This document shows, piece by piece, positions 22,541 through 29,485 of a DNA stretch of 29,485 nt. The first letter of the stretch is position 1, and the number at the start of each line of letters is the position of its first letter. This DNA comes from Bacteroidales bacterium UBA1714. Lineage in GTDB: Bacteria > Bacteroidota > Bacteroidia > Bacteroidales > Paludibacteraceae. The stretch is from positions 1 through 29,485 of the forward strand of contig DCIY01000018.1 of NCBI GenBank assembly GCA_002317295.1, read 5' to 3'. A program made the translations under genes and the position numbers. The notes under the pieces are model-generated. The model ran no database searches. It had not been told where the DNA came from and worked only from the letters and a program-made list of their open reading frames with translations.

Positions 22541-23292
22541 TGTACCTGTTTTATACACCCATATTAGCCTCTCTTCCTGCGACAACCATCGTGGGATCAC
22601 TCTCTTGTCTGGACGAAGAAGAATCCGGTCACTGCGTGCGTGTGTTGCGTTACACGCGTGGAGACGAGATTCTGCTGACCGATGGTCAGGGAACGACCTA
22701 TCATGCGCGTATCACCAATCCGCATCCCAAGCATTGCGAGTTTGAGGTGCTGTCGTACGAGCGCCAGCAAAAGACGCATCGCCTCTATCTGCATATCGCC
22801 ATTGCACCTACCAAGAATGTGGAACGACTGGAGTGGATGATGGAGAAATGTACGGAGATAGGCGTGGACGAGATTACGCCCATTCTGTGCCGCTTCTCCG
22901 AGCGCAAACAACTGCGTACAGACCGGTTACAAAAGATTATTCTCTCTGCGGCCAAACAGAGTCTGACCCCCTATCTGCCCAAACTCAATGAACTGACACC
23001 GATAGAGGATGTATTGCGTGGGGCGAAAGCCAAGCATAAGTTTATTGCTCATTGCTATGAACAGGATAAACGGAAACTGAAGGACGAAGAAGCGCGCATT
23101 GCCGCTATGGGAGAAGAGGAACAGGACAATACCCAACTGATCCTGATTGGTCCCGAAGGCGATTTTTCCACGCAGGAGATTGAACAGGCACTGGCCTTGG
23201 GATTTGTGCCGGTAGGTCTGGGCCAATCGCGATTGAGAACGGAAACAGCCGGAGTGGTGGCTTGTCACACGGCGGTATTGATGAATGCATAG
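22540..23292 (+). CDS. rsmE: 16S rRNA m3U1498 methyltransferase RsmE
   Basis: A 250-aa SPOUT-fold enzyme that methylates U1498 of 16S rRNA using S-adenosylmethionine. The knot region is seen as LIGPEGDFSTQEIEQA and LGQSRLRTETAGVVA at the C-terminus. HIAIAPTKNVERLEWMMEKCTEIGVDEITPI in the middle is also characteristic. The N-terminal PUA-like domain begins MYLFYTPIL. The start overlaps the prfA stop, so translation is coupled. Confidence 0.95.
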   Translation: MYLFYTPILASLPATTIVGSLSCLDEEESGHCVRVLRYTRGDEILLTDGQGTTYHARITNPHPKHCEFEVLSYERQQKTHRLYLHIAIAPTKNVERLEWMMEKCTEIGVDEITPILCRFSERKQLRTDRLQKIILSAAKQSLTPYLPKLNELTPIEDVLRGAKAKHKFIAHCYEQDKRKLKDEEARIAAMGEEEQDNTQLILIGPEGDFSTQEIEQALALGFVPVGLGQSRLRTETAGVVACHTAVLMNA

Positions 23293-23293
23293 G

Positions 23294-23908
23294 ATGATAG
23301 AACAACTTATACATATCGACCAGCAGGCTCTCTTGGCCATTAACCATTGTCATGCACCATGGGCAGACACGCTGATGTGGTATGTGTCGCAGTCCTGGGT
23401 ATGGTTACCCTTGTATGCCCTCTTGATCTTTTTGCTCTTTCGTCGTTTTGGTTGGCGCCAGGCATTGGTATTTACCCTGGCCATTGGCGCTGCCGTAGGA
23501 CTGAGTGATATGATTGCTCATCTGTGGATCAAACCCACGGTGTGTCGCTTTCGTCCCACCCACGAACCGGCGATTATGGATCAGGTGCAACTGGTGCACG
23601 ATTACACCGGAGGACTCTATGGCTTCGTATCCAATCATGCAGCCAATACGATGGCATGTGCGCTGATGTTCTGTTGGATCTATCGCAACAAAACAGCCAC
23701 CCTGTGTATGATGACATGGGTGGCTCTCAATTGCTATTCTCGCATGTATTTAGGGGTTCATTACCCCGGAGATATATTGGGCGGATTGATTATGGGTAGT
23801 CTGGTGGCATCGGTGGTCTTTGCCCTCATTCGTGCATGGGAGGCGGCGGCATGGTGCCCATTTGGTGCTGAGGGCGACGGGGCTCGGGACTCATCTGCCG
23901 ATTCATAA
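23294..23908 (+). CDS. PAP2-family membrane phosphatase
   Basis: A 204-aa integral membrane phosphatase, probably acting on undecaprenyl or other lipid phosphates. The three family motifs are KPTVCRFRP (K-x6-RP), a second block GFVSNHAAN in place of PSGH, and SRMYLGVHYPGD (SR-x5-H-x3-D). Several helices separate them. The start at 23294 (MIEQLIHIDQQALLAIN) matches typical homologues; an ATG at 23285 would overlap rsmE. The last 25 or so residues (WEAAAWCPFGAEGDGARDSS...) look unlike a PAP2 tail and lie opposite the Spy-like gene: 83 bases of the two genes overlap tail to tail. Confidence 0.88.
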   Translation: MIEQLIHIDQQALLAINHCHAPWADTLMWYVSQSWVWLPLYALLIFLLFRRFGWRQALVFTLAIGAAVGLSDMIAHLWIKPTVCRFRPTHEPAIMDQVQLVHDYTGGLYGFVSNHAANTMACALMFCWIYRNKTATLCMMTWVALNCYSRMYLGVHYPGDILGGLIMGSLVASVVFALIRAWEAAAWCPFGAEGDGARDSSADS

Positions 23909-24218
23909 ACCGATCAAACTGCTCTTGGGTGAGAATGCCTTTGAGCTCCTCGGTCATTTGGGTCATTTGATTCATCATATCCATACGAGTATGATGGGTA
24001 CGGCGCAGACGGGCAAACTTAAGATGCATTCGATAGAGCGTATCGCGTTGCACTTCATCGGTCAGTCCGAGTTCGCGAACCAGCATCTCTGTTTGTTTCA
24101 TCGCTTCCTCTTCCGGAGTACGCTGAGGCATAGGGGATTGCTCCGGAGGCATGTTGGGGTGTTGGGCCCACATTCCCATACTGATTAGAAGTAAGGCGTA
24201 CAACAAAATGTGTTTCAT
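23826..24218 (-). CDS. Spy/CpxP-like periplasmic protein
   Basis: A 130-aa exported protein with a signal peptide ending MGMWAQ. The mature part is a Met-, Gln- and charge-rich helical protein with TPEEEAMKQTEMLVRELGLTDEV and LKGILTQEQFDRFM, echoing the LTxxQ motifs of Spy, CpxP and related periplasmic chaperones or metal sensors. The tail is Pro/Met-rich (MGTMPPPPMHE) and could bind metal, though this is a guess. The start at 24218 (MKHILLYALLL) was chosen because the signal peptide begins there. It is antisense to the 3' end of the PAP2 gene for 83 bases and divergent from the permease gene, with about 40 bases between their starts. Confidence 0.78.
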   Translation of the reverse strand: MKHILLYALLLISMGMWAQHPNMPPEQSPMPQRTPEEEAMKQTEMLVRELGLTDEVQRDTLYRMHLKFARLRRTHHTRMDMMNQMTQMTEELKGILTQEQFDRFMNRQMSPEPRRPQHQMGTMPPPPMHE

Positions 24219-24259
24219 ATTGTTTGTGATAAAGATACAATAAATCATCTACAAAAATT

Positions 24260-25486
24260 ATGCCAATGAGAGCAGAAACATTCATCGCTCAGCGAATCTA
24301 TTTTTCGCAATCCACTGCTCACCGTACCAGTAAGCCTGCGGTGCGGGTGGCTTTGCTGGGTATGATCATTGGTGTGATGGTGATGGTGGTGACGTTGTGT
24401 GTGGTGATTGGGTTTAAACAAACGATTACCAACAAGATAGCAGGATTTGGGGCGCATATACAGGTGGTTAATTTTGATACCAACAACACCTATGAGATGG
24501 AACCCATCACTGTCAACGATACCTTACTCACGCATTTGGCCTCTCTTCCCGGGGTCAAAGGTGCGTACCGGTTTTTTACCAAACCGGGTATTATCAAGAC
24601 GGAAGATGCGTTTGAGGGAATGGTGCTGAAAGGAACCGACTATTGGGATTATTTTGCATCCAATCTGGTAGAGGGTACGTTGCCCAGTGCAGCGAATGAG
24701 GTGATTATTTCCCAATCGCTGTCCCAGCGAATGCGTATCCCATGTGGAGACGGTATGTTGTGTTATTTTGTAGGGGAGGAAGTCAAGGCGCGCAAAACAA
24801 AGGTAGTGGGGGTCTATGCCACCGGGTTTGAGGATTTTGATCGGTTGTTTGTGTTGAGCCAACCGGAACTGATCCGCCGTTTGAATGGTTGGGAAGGAAA
24901 TCAGTGTTCGGGTGTGGAAGTGCTGGTCAATCATCTGAACCAACTCGACGAGGTAGCGGATGCCGTTTATTTTGCCACGGCCAACCGGTTGGATGAGGAG
25001 GGTAATGCCTTTTATACCCAGACCATCGAGCAACTCAATTCGCAAATTTTCGCATGGTTGGACCTGTTGGACATGAATGTGGTGGTGATTATTATCCTCA
25101 TGCTCTGCGTGAGTGGGTTTAATATCATCTCGGGTTTGATTATTCTCATTTTGGACAGTATCCAACTCATTGGTACCCTCAAGGCCCTGGGAGCCAATAA
25201 TCGTTTTGTCCGTCGTATCTTTATTACGCAGGCCTCGATGCTGATTGGCAAAGGCATGCTGGTGGGCAATGTCCTGGGTTTGGGCCTGTGTGCGCTGCAG
25301 TACTTCACCCATATGATACCCTTGAATCCGGTGTCCTATTATGTATCGTTCGTTCCCGTTGCTTTTCCGTGGTTGACGCTGGTGTTACTCAATGTGGGGG
25401 TATTGTTGGTCAGTGTGCTCATTTTGTTGGCCCCTTCGGCCATCGTAACCCGAATCAGTCCCGCCAGGGTAATGCATTTTGAATAA
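24260..25486 (+). CDS. FtsX-like ABC transporter permease (LolC/E-like)
   Basis: A 408-aa permease with one helix after a short N-terminus (RVALLGMIIGVMVMVVTLCVVIGF, about 29-52), a large periplasmic domain and three helices at the end (about 272-297, 325-345, 370-398), the MacB/LolC/LolE layout. FIAQRIYFSQS at the start is typical of Bacteroidota lipoprotein-release permeases. It would take lipoproteins from the inner membrane for transfer to the outer membrane, with an ATPase encoded elsewhere; none is nearby. The ATG at 24260 is first; a second Met at residue 3 is possible. Confidence 0.88.
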   Translation: MPMRAETFIAQRIYFSQSTAHRTSKPAVRVALLGMIIGVMVMVVTLCVVIGFKQTITNKIAGFGAHIQVVNFDTNNTYEMEPITVNDTLLTHLASLPGVKGAYRFFTKPGIIKTEDAFEGMVLKGTDYWDYFASNLVEGTLPSAANEVIISQSLSQRMRIPCGDGMLCYFVGEEVKARKTKVVGVYATGFEDFDRLFVLSQPELIRRLNGWEGNQCSGVEVLVNHLNQLDEVADAVYFATANRLDEEGNAFYTQTIEQLNSQIFAWLDLLDMNVVVIIILMLCVSGFNIISGLIILILDSIQLIGTLKALGANNRFVRRIFITQASMLIGKGMLVGNVLGLGLCALQYFTHMIPLNPVSYYVSFVPVAFPWLTLVLLNVGVLLVSVLILLAPSAIVTRISPARVMHFE

Positions 25487-25492
25487 GCGTAT

Positions 25493-26269
25493 ATGAATCT
25501 GTTGACTACCATCGATATTCCCCAATCGACCCCGATTCGTTATCGTGATCGTTTATACTTATTGGGATCCTGCTTTTCGGACCACATGGCGAACATGTTT
25601 CGTTCGTACTGTTTTCAGGTGCAGTCCAATCCGACGGGCACGTTGTATAATCCCATTTCCGTGGCACGCCATTTGGATGATGTGCCATGGGATGTGGTGA
25701 TGATTACCTTTGGTACCGCCTGGGTGTATGTGGACAATGCCACAGGGGAGGTGGTAGACAACTGCCTCAAACGACCGGCTTCCGATTTTACGCGTCGCCA
25801 AATGAGTGTGGAAGAAGTGGTGCATCTGTGGCTTGAACGAATCGCCGCTCATCCGAATAAACGATTTATCTTTACCGTTTCGCCCATACGCCATCTCAAA
25901 GACGGATTGCATGCCAATCAACTCAGCAAGGCCATCTTACTCCAGGCCGTGGAGCAAATCGTCCAGGCGTGCACCCATGCCGAATATTTCCCGTCCTACG
26001 AGATTATGTTGGATGAACTGCGGGATTATCGTTTCTACGCTGCGGATATGATGCATCCCAACGAAACCGCTATCCAATACCTGTGGGAGCGGGTGGCCAC
26101 TACCTATCTGTGGGAAAAGGATACCCAAGCGAGTATGCACGAGTTGCATGCGCTGTATCTCAATCAGCATCACCGTCCACTGCACCCCGATAGTGAGGAA
26201 CATAAGGCGTGGGAAGAAAAAGTAGCCAATCAATATCAACAACTTAAACAACATTATCCCTGGTTATGA
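25493..26269 (+). CDS. GSCFA domain protein
   Basis: A 258-aa protein of the GSCFA family, named for the motif seen here as LGSCFSDHMANMF (about 22-34). NPTGTLYNPIS follows, and conserved FTVSPIRHLKDG and PSYEIMLDELRDYRFYAADMMHPNE occur later. The arrangement (GSCFS, then TVSP, then D-x-MHPN) is that of an SGNH/GDSL-like hydrolase, so esterase activity is likely on an unknown ester, perhaps on glycan or lipid. It overlaps the following rluA-type gene by four bases and starts six bases after the permease gene, so the three are cotranscribed. Confidence 0.9.
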   Translation: MNLLTTIDIPQSTPIRYRDRLYLLGSCFSDHMANMFRSYCFQVQSNPTGTLYNPISVARHLDDVPWDVVMITFGTAWVYVDNATGEVVDNCLKRPASDFTRRQMSVEEVVHLWLERIAAHPNKRFIFTVSPIRHLKDGLHANQLSKAILLQAVEQIVQACTHAEYFPSYEIMLDELRDYRFYAADMMHPNETAIQYLWERVATTYLWEKDTQASMHELHALYLNQHHRPLHPDSEEHKAWEEKVANQYQQLKQHYPWL

Positions 26270-26946
26270 CCATACTCTATGAAGATAACCATTTGATTGC
26301 CGTTAACAAAACCTGTAACGAGATTGTGCAGGGAGACAAAACAGGAGATACTCCGTTGAGCGATATGCTCAAAGCGTATATCAAGGACAAGTATAATAAA
26401 CCCGGTGAGGTATTTTTGGGTGTAACCCATCGAATAGACCGTCCTACAAGTGGAGTGGTGCTCTTCGCACGCACTTCCAAGGCGCTGACACGACTCAATG
26501 AGATGTTTCAATCGCATACACAGATTCAAAAAATCTATTGGGCCATCGTGGAGCATGCTCCCAAACAGGCCGAGGGACGGTTGGAACATATGTTGGTGAG
26601 AAACGAAAAACTGAATAAGTCGTTTATTGCCAAACCGGGGGACAAGGATGCCAAAAAGGCGGTATTAACATACAGGACATTGGCCCAGGGAGATCGGTAT
26701 ACATTGTTGGAAATTCATTTGGAAACGGGCCGTCACCATCAGATTCGTTGCCAATTGGCGGCCATCGGATGCGTGATTAAGGGCGATTTGAAATACGGTG
26801 CCCGACGCAGCAATCCGGATGGAGGTATATGCCTTCATGCCCGTTCGATTGCTTTTGTGCATCCGGTAAAAAAAGAAGATATATCCATCACCGCTCCGGT
26901 GCCACAGGATTCACTCTGGCAGGCACTTACAACGGCAAATAAATAA
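26266..26946 (+). CDS. RluA-family RNA pseudouridine synthase
   Basis: A 226-aa pseudouridine synthase that isomerises uridine in rRNA or tRNA. The catalytic motif is HRIDRPTSGVVLFARTSKAL (about 63-82, catalytic Asp in HRID). It also has ETGRHHQIRCQLA, the RluA-type RxHQIR block, and GDLKYGA. There is no S4 domain at the N-terminus, which fits the short RluA/RluC-like class. The exact target position is not predictable. It overlaps rsmG tail to tail by 20 bases. Confidence 0.92.
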   Translation: MTILYEDNHLIAVNKTCNEIVQGDKTGDTPLSDMLKAYIKDKYNKPGEVFLGVTHRIDRPTSGVVLFARTSKALTRLNEMFQSHTQIQKIYWAIVEHAPKQAEGRLEHMLVRNEKLNKSFIAKPGDKDAKKAVLTYRTLAQGDRYTLLEIHLETGRHHQIRCQLAAIGCVIKGDLKYGARRSNPDGGICLHARSIAFVHPVKKEDISITAPVPQDSLWQALTTANK

Positions 26947-27544
26947 CGCGCTTGAGATCAAACCATTCATCGGGAAAGAAGGAACGAATCTCAGTGACTT
27001 CGGCCAGGTTGTGATAGGGATGAATCTCGCTGGTCAGGTCGCCTCCCTTGAGCACAATCAGCCCATTCGGCATGGCATTCTTGTGCTTATGATGGATATT
27101 CTTGCGCACAATCTTGACCAAATCAGGCAACGGCATCACCGCACGGGATACGACAAAATCAAATTGGCGTTTCTCATCTTCGGCACGTTCCTGAATACAT
27201 TCGACATTACTCAGCCCAATGCGCTGGGCGATATCTTGGGCCACACGAATCTTCTTACCGATGCTGTCTATCAGCAAAAATTGGCATTCGGGAAAGAGTA
27301 TGGCCAACGGTATTCCCGGAAAACCACCACCGGTTCCTACATCCAAAATGGTCGTCCCAGGGGCAAACATCAATGTCTTGGCAATGGCCAACGAGTGGAG
27401 AATATGATGCTCTCGAAGGTGAGCGATATCCTTGCGGGAAATGAGATTGATTTTCTCATTCCATTCGGGATATAATACTTCAAGCGCAGCGAATTGCTGC
27501 GCTTGAGTAGGGGTCAGGTGAAAATAGTTTCCTATCTCCAACAT
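26927..27544 (-). CDS. rsmG: 16S rRNA m7G527 methyltransferase RsmG
   Basis: A 205-aa S-adenosylmethionine-dependent enzyme that makes m7G527 in 16S rRNA. Seen: NLISRKDIAHLREHHILHSL near the N-terminus, the cofactor-binding LDVGTGGGFPGIPLAILFP, then DSIGKKIRV and the VSRAVMPLPDL region. Length is normal. The gene lies 12 bases downstream of yebC on the same strand and is probably in its transcript. Its 3' end overlaps the pseudouridine synthase gene. Confidence 0.95.
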   Translation of the reverse strand: MLEIGNYFHLTPTQAQQFAALEVLYPEWNEKINLISRKDIAHLREHHILHSLAIAKTLMFAPGTTILDVGTGGGFPGIPLAILFPECQFLLIDSIGKKIRVAQDIAQRIGLSNVECIQERAEDEKRQFDFVVSRAVMPLPDLVKIVRKNIHHKHKNAMPNGLIVLKGGDLTSEIHPYHNLAEVTEIRSFFPDEWFDLKRVIYLPL

Positions 27545-27556
27545 AAGACTTCGGAA

Positions 27557-28276
27557 TTAATCAGCCATATTGGTGAATACGTTTTGAACGTCCTCATCCT
27601 CCTCAATCTTATCGATGAGTTTCTGAACGCTCTCACGCTCTTCGTCGCTGATGGCCTTGGTATCGTTGGGAATACGAACAAACTCGCAACTCTGAATCTC
27701 AAATCCGTTCTCTTCCAGGTATTTCTGCATGCCGGAATACTGGTCAAAGTCCGAATAGATAACAATGGTGTTCTCTTCTTCGTCTATGCCCAATTCTTCT
27801 ACACCAAAATCAATTAACTCCAATTCGAGTTCGTCCAAATCGATGCCATCCTTCATGGTAATGGTGAAGCAGGCCTTGCGATCAAACAGAAACTGCAGGC
27901 AACCCTGAGTGCCCAACGTGCCACCATGTTTGGTAAAGTACGAACGGATATTGGCCACCGTACGCATATGATTATCCGTAGCCGTCTCGATAAAGATGGC
28001 GATGCCGTGAGGACCGTATCCTTCATAATTGATTTCCTTATACCCTTCGGACGACTTATCCGTCGCTTTCTTGATAGCGCGATCGATATTCTCCTTGGGC
28101 ATATTCTCACGCTTGCACTGCTGAATCAGCATTCTCAGACGAGGATTACCATCCGGATCGGATCCGCCTTCGCGGGCAGCAATAGTGATTTCTTTACCAA
28201 GTTTTGTAAATGTACGAGCCATGTGGCCCCAGCGTTTCAGTTTAGTAGCTTTGCGATATTCAAACGCGCGTCCCAT
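27557..28276 (-). CDS. YebC/PmpR family protein
   Basis: A 239-aa protein of the YebC family (also called TACO1), with the family start MGRAFEYRKATKLKRWGHMARTFTKLGKEI, then ARE-GG-DP-NPRLR, MPKENIDRAIKKA, and YEGYGPHGIAIFIE with DN and HGG following. Members are described as DNA-binding regulators or as ribosome-associated factors that help translation of difficult motifs. All three domains appear complete. The gene has its own promoter at 28323-28354 and is followed by rsmG. Confidence 0.95.
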   Translation of the reverse strand: MGRAFEYRKATKLKRWGHMARTFTKLGKEITIAAREGGSDPDGNPRLRMLIQQCKRENMPKENIDRAIKKATDKSSEGYKEINYEGYGPHGIAIFIETATDNHMRTVANIRSYFTKHGGTLGTQGCLQFLFDRKACFTITMKDGIDLDELELELIDFGVEELGIDEEENTIVIYSDFDQYSGMQKYLEENGFEIQSCEFVRIPNDTKAISDEERESVQKLIDKIEEDEDVQNVFTNMAD

Positions 28277-28322
28277 AGTGATATAATTTTAGTAGTTGAT
28301 ACATTTTATTGCTTTCAGCGTG

Positions 28323-28354
28323 CAAAGGTAATGAATTTTTTTGGATTATGCAAG
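28323..28354 (-). promoter_or_regulatory. Minus-strand promoter for yebC-rsmG
   Basis: On the minus strand: CTTG (28354-28351, one mismatch to TTTG), 20 bases, TACCTTTG (28330-28323). The start would be near 28316, about 40 bases before the ATG. Confidence 0.65.
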
Positions 28355-28383
28355 GTTTTGGGCAAAATTTTTAATTTTGAGCG

Positions 28384-28923
28384 TTACAAATAGGGATTAT
28401 ACTCTTTTTCGTGCCCAATGGTCGTTGCATCCCCGTGACCCGGATACACATGGGTATCATCGGGCAACTGCTTGAGGAGGTTGAGCGAATGAATCAGTTG
28501 CCCCATGTCTCCTCCCGGCAAATCCGTTCGGCCAATGGACTCGCAAAACAGGGTGTCGCCGGAGAATAATGTCTTTTCCTGCTCCCAGTAGAAGCAAACG
28601 GCATCCTCTTTGTGTCCGGGCGTGGCCATCATCCGGCATCCTTGCGGCAGGTCAGCCGTGTGTTGATGGTCAACGACGGGCAGAGTGGGGTAAGTCTTTT
28701 GAAGAGTCTCCAGTCCGCAGCAGTGATCGGGATGATAGTGGGTCACCAAAACAGCACCCAACGGTATACCTTGCATCTCCTGCTCCCGCAGGTAGGCCAT
28801 CACTCGGTTGATCTCTTGCTCTGTGTACATACCGGGATCAATCAGGTAGTTCTTTCCTTCCTGCGTCACCACATACGTACATTCCCGATAGGGATTACAT
28901 ATAAATATCTTCATTTCCATCAT
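28384..28923 (-). CDS. Metallo-beta-lactamase-fold hydrolase (glyoxalase II-like)
   Basis: A 179-aa MBL-fold protein with the metal motif THYHPDHCCG (HxHxDH, about 68-77 depending on start), a later His in ATPGHKEDA, the Asp in FSGDTLFCESIGRTD and the final His in VYPGHGD. All ligands for a binuclear site are present. It resembles YcbL/glyoxalase II-like hydrolases, which hydrolyse thioesters such as S-lactoylglutathione; the true substrate is not known. Three Met codons cluster at 28923, 28920 and 28914 (MMEMKIF); the frame can be extended to 28989, but that part is a translation of AGGCGAA-type repeats. Confidence 0.88.
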   Translation of the reverse strand: MMEMKIFICNPYRECTYVVTQEGKNYLIDPGMYTEQEINRVMAYLREQEMQGIPLGAVLVTHYHPDHCCGLETLQKTYPTLPVVDHQHTADLPQGCRMMATPGHKEDAVCFYWEQEKTLFSGDTLFCESIGRTDLPGGDMGQLIHSLNLLKQLPDDTHVYPGHGDATTIGHEKEYNPYL

Positions 28924-29126
28924 TCTTTCGCCTTTTCGCCTCCTCGCCCAATCGCCTCTCCGCCCTTCTGCCTTTCCGCCCTTAGCCACGCCAGTGGCGC
29001 GCCCTTCTACCTTTCCGCCCTTCTGCCCTTAGCCACGCCAGTGGCGCGCCCTTCTACCCTTCTGCCTTTAGCCACGCCAGTGGCGCGCCCTTAGCCACGC
29101 CAGTGGCGCGCCCTTTTACCTCTCCC
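28924..29126. repeat. Repeat block: AGGCGAA units and four GCCAC/GTGGC hairpins
   Basis: The part nearest the hydrolase gene holds minus-strand AGGCGAA-like units. Beyond it are four copies of a palindromic unit GCCACGCCAGTGGCGCGCC preceded by TTA (at 28982, 29029, 29068 and 29091), spaced by pyrimidine-rich CTTCTACCTTTCCGCCC-like linkers. A further inverted repeat CTCCCC-TACA-GGGGGAG (29122-29139) overlaps the stop of the next gene. No coding potential. Confidence 0.85.
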
Positions 29127-29485
29127 CTACAGGGGGAGTCGGAGGGGGCTTCCCGTGGCATCATAGATGATGCCCTCTCGTTCTATATAGAGCTTATTTT
29201 GATAAATGAACTTCCGCACCTGGTGCTCGTCTTTCGCCTCTGTCGCCGACATGTCTATGGCCGACGGTACATACGGAATGACCGTCAACTCGAGGTAATA
29301 AATCATCTCTTCGCATCCGAATGCACTATAGGTCGTATCCGCATATATGCCTTCCTGCGAATAATATACACCGCGCCATGCGATCGAATCGCCTTCATTG
29401 ATCTCAGCCCGAGTGGTATCCTCTCCTGCCTGTGGCATCACTTTGAGGTAGAGAGTATAGACGCTGTCGCAACCATAAATGGTCT
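29127..29485 (-). CDS. C-terminal end of a large secreted repeat protein (partial)
   Basis: The minus-strand frame is open to the window edge, so only the last 118 or so residues are seen. The sequence holds two successive repeats of a known Bacteroidota style: GCDSVYTLYLKV (first), then INEGDSIAWRGVYYSQEGIYADT followed by GCEEMIYYLELTV (second), as in large proteins made of ...EGDS...GCDS...L.V modules. The end, VRKFIYQNKLYIEREGIIYDATGSPLRL, resembles short type IX secretion C-terminal domains, which suggests export and surface attachment. Neither the start nor the size is visible. Function unknown; adhesin or cell-wall protein is possible. Confidence 0.72.
   Translation of the reverse strand, partial: TIYGCDSVYTLYLKVMPQAGEDTTRAEINEGDSIAWRGVYYSQEGIYADTTYSAFGCEEMIYYLELTVIPYVPSAIDMSATEAKDEHQVRKFIYQNKLYIEREGIIYDATGSPLRLPL

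Noticed and set aside
28982..29115. CRISPR array
   Set aside because: Repeats are palindromic REP-type units of irregular spacing, and linkers are alike rather than unique.

Overview
The window looks like a chromosomal segment of a Bacteroidales bacterium (Bacteroidota). The sequence-level reasons are repeated Bacteroidota promoters (TTTG, 20 nt, TAnnTTTG), near absence of Shine-Dalgarno sites, and family content: GSCFA protein, Spy-like periplasmic protein, AAA ATPases with a DUF4143-like C-terminus, NrfHA with ResB/CcsA, and a secreted protein built from GCDS/EGDS-type repeats. I saw no rRNA, tRNA, CRISPR array or intact insertion sequence.

Layout. 1-625: no long gene; a palindrome-rich stretch with a 126-bp element that folds into a closed multi-arm structure (151-276), heptamer repeats, a 39-aa gene and a terminator. 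629-1159: secreted hypothetical protein. 1160-3515: an accessory patch of small or broken genes (GNAT acetyltransferase, HigA-like regulator, two-helix membrane protein, deleted ATPase, truncated flavin reductase) punctuated by five same-orientation copies of a short element with core GTTAACTAATTTGATAAC. 3516-6368: membrane metallophosphoesterase, TIGR04076 protein and an AAA ATPase preceded by a terminator-promoter module and 33-bp tandem repeats.

6379-12468: a divergent promoter pair separates an outer-membrane-type protein from a respiratory nitrite ammonification operon: nrfH, nrfA, ResB-like and CcsA-like haem-ligation genes, and a porin. NrfH passes electrons from menaquinol to NrfA, the ResB/CcsA pair attaches the haems, and the porin may admit the substrate (inference). 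12625-15523: a second terminator-promoter module precedes a steroid 5-alpha-reductase-like gene, an Old Yellow Enzyme-type flavin oxidoreductase and a short-chain dehydrogenase. Together these could rearrange the A-ring of a steroid or bile acid, and this is the most attractive biological hypothesis in the window.

15525-23908: one long same-strand run with mostly minimal gaps: 5'-nucleotidase lipoprotein, ffh, M16 peptidase, prfA, rsmE, PAP2 phosphatase. The PAP2 gene overlaps tail to tail with a Spy-like gene. 24260-26946: FtsX-like permease, GSCFA protein, RluA-type pseudouridine synthase. 26927-28923 (minus strand): rsmG, yebC and a metallo-beta-lactamase-fold hydrolase, then a hairpin-rich repeat block, and finally the 3' end of a large secreted repeat protein that runs off the right edge.

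Across the window, gene junctions carry short tandem repeats, often of exactly 7 bp (ATTAACC, TAATGGT, ATCAATC, and CACTACN inside ccsA) or 7-8 bp (AGGCGAA), mixed with mini-hairpins. They often supply the start or stop codon of the flanking gene. This is the main structural feature that ordinary gene annotation does not explain.
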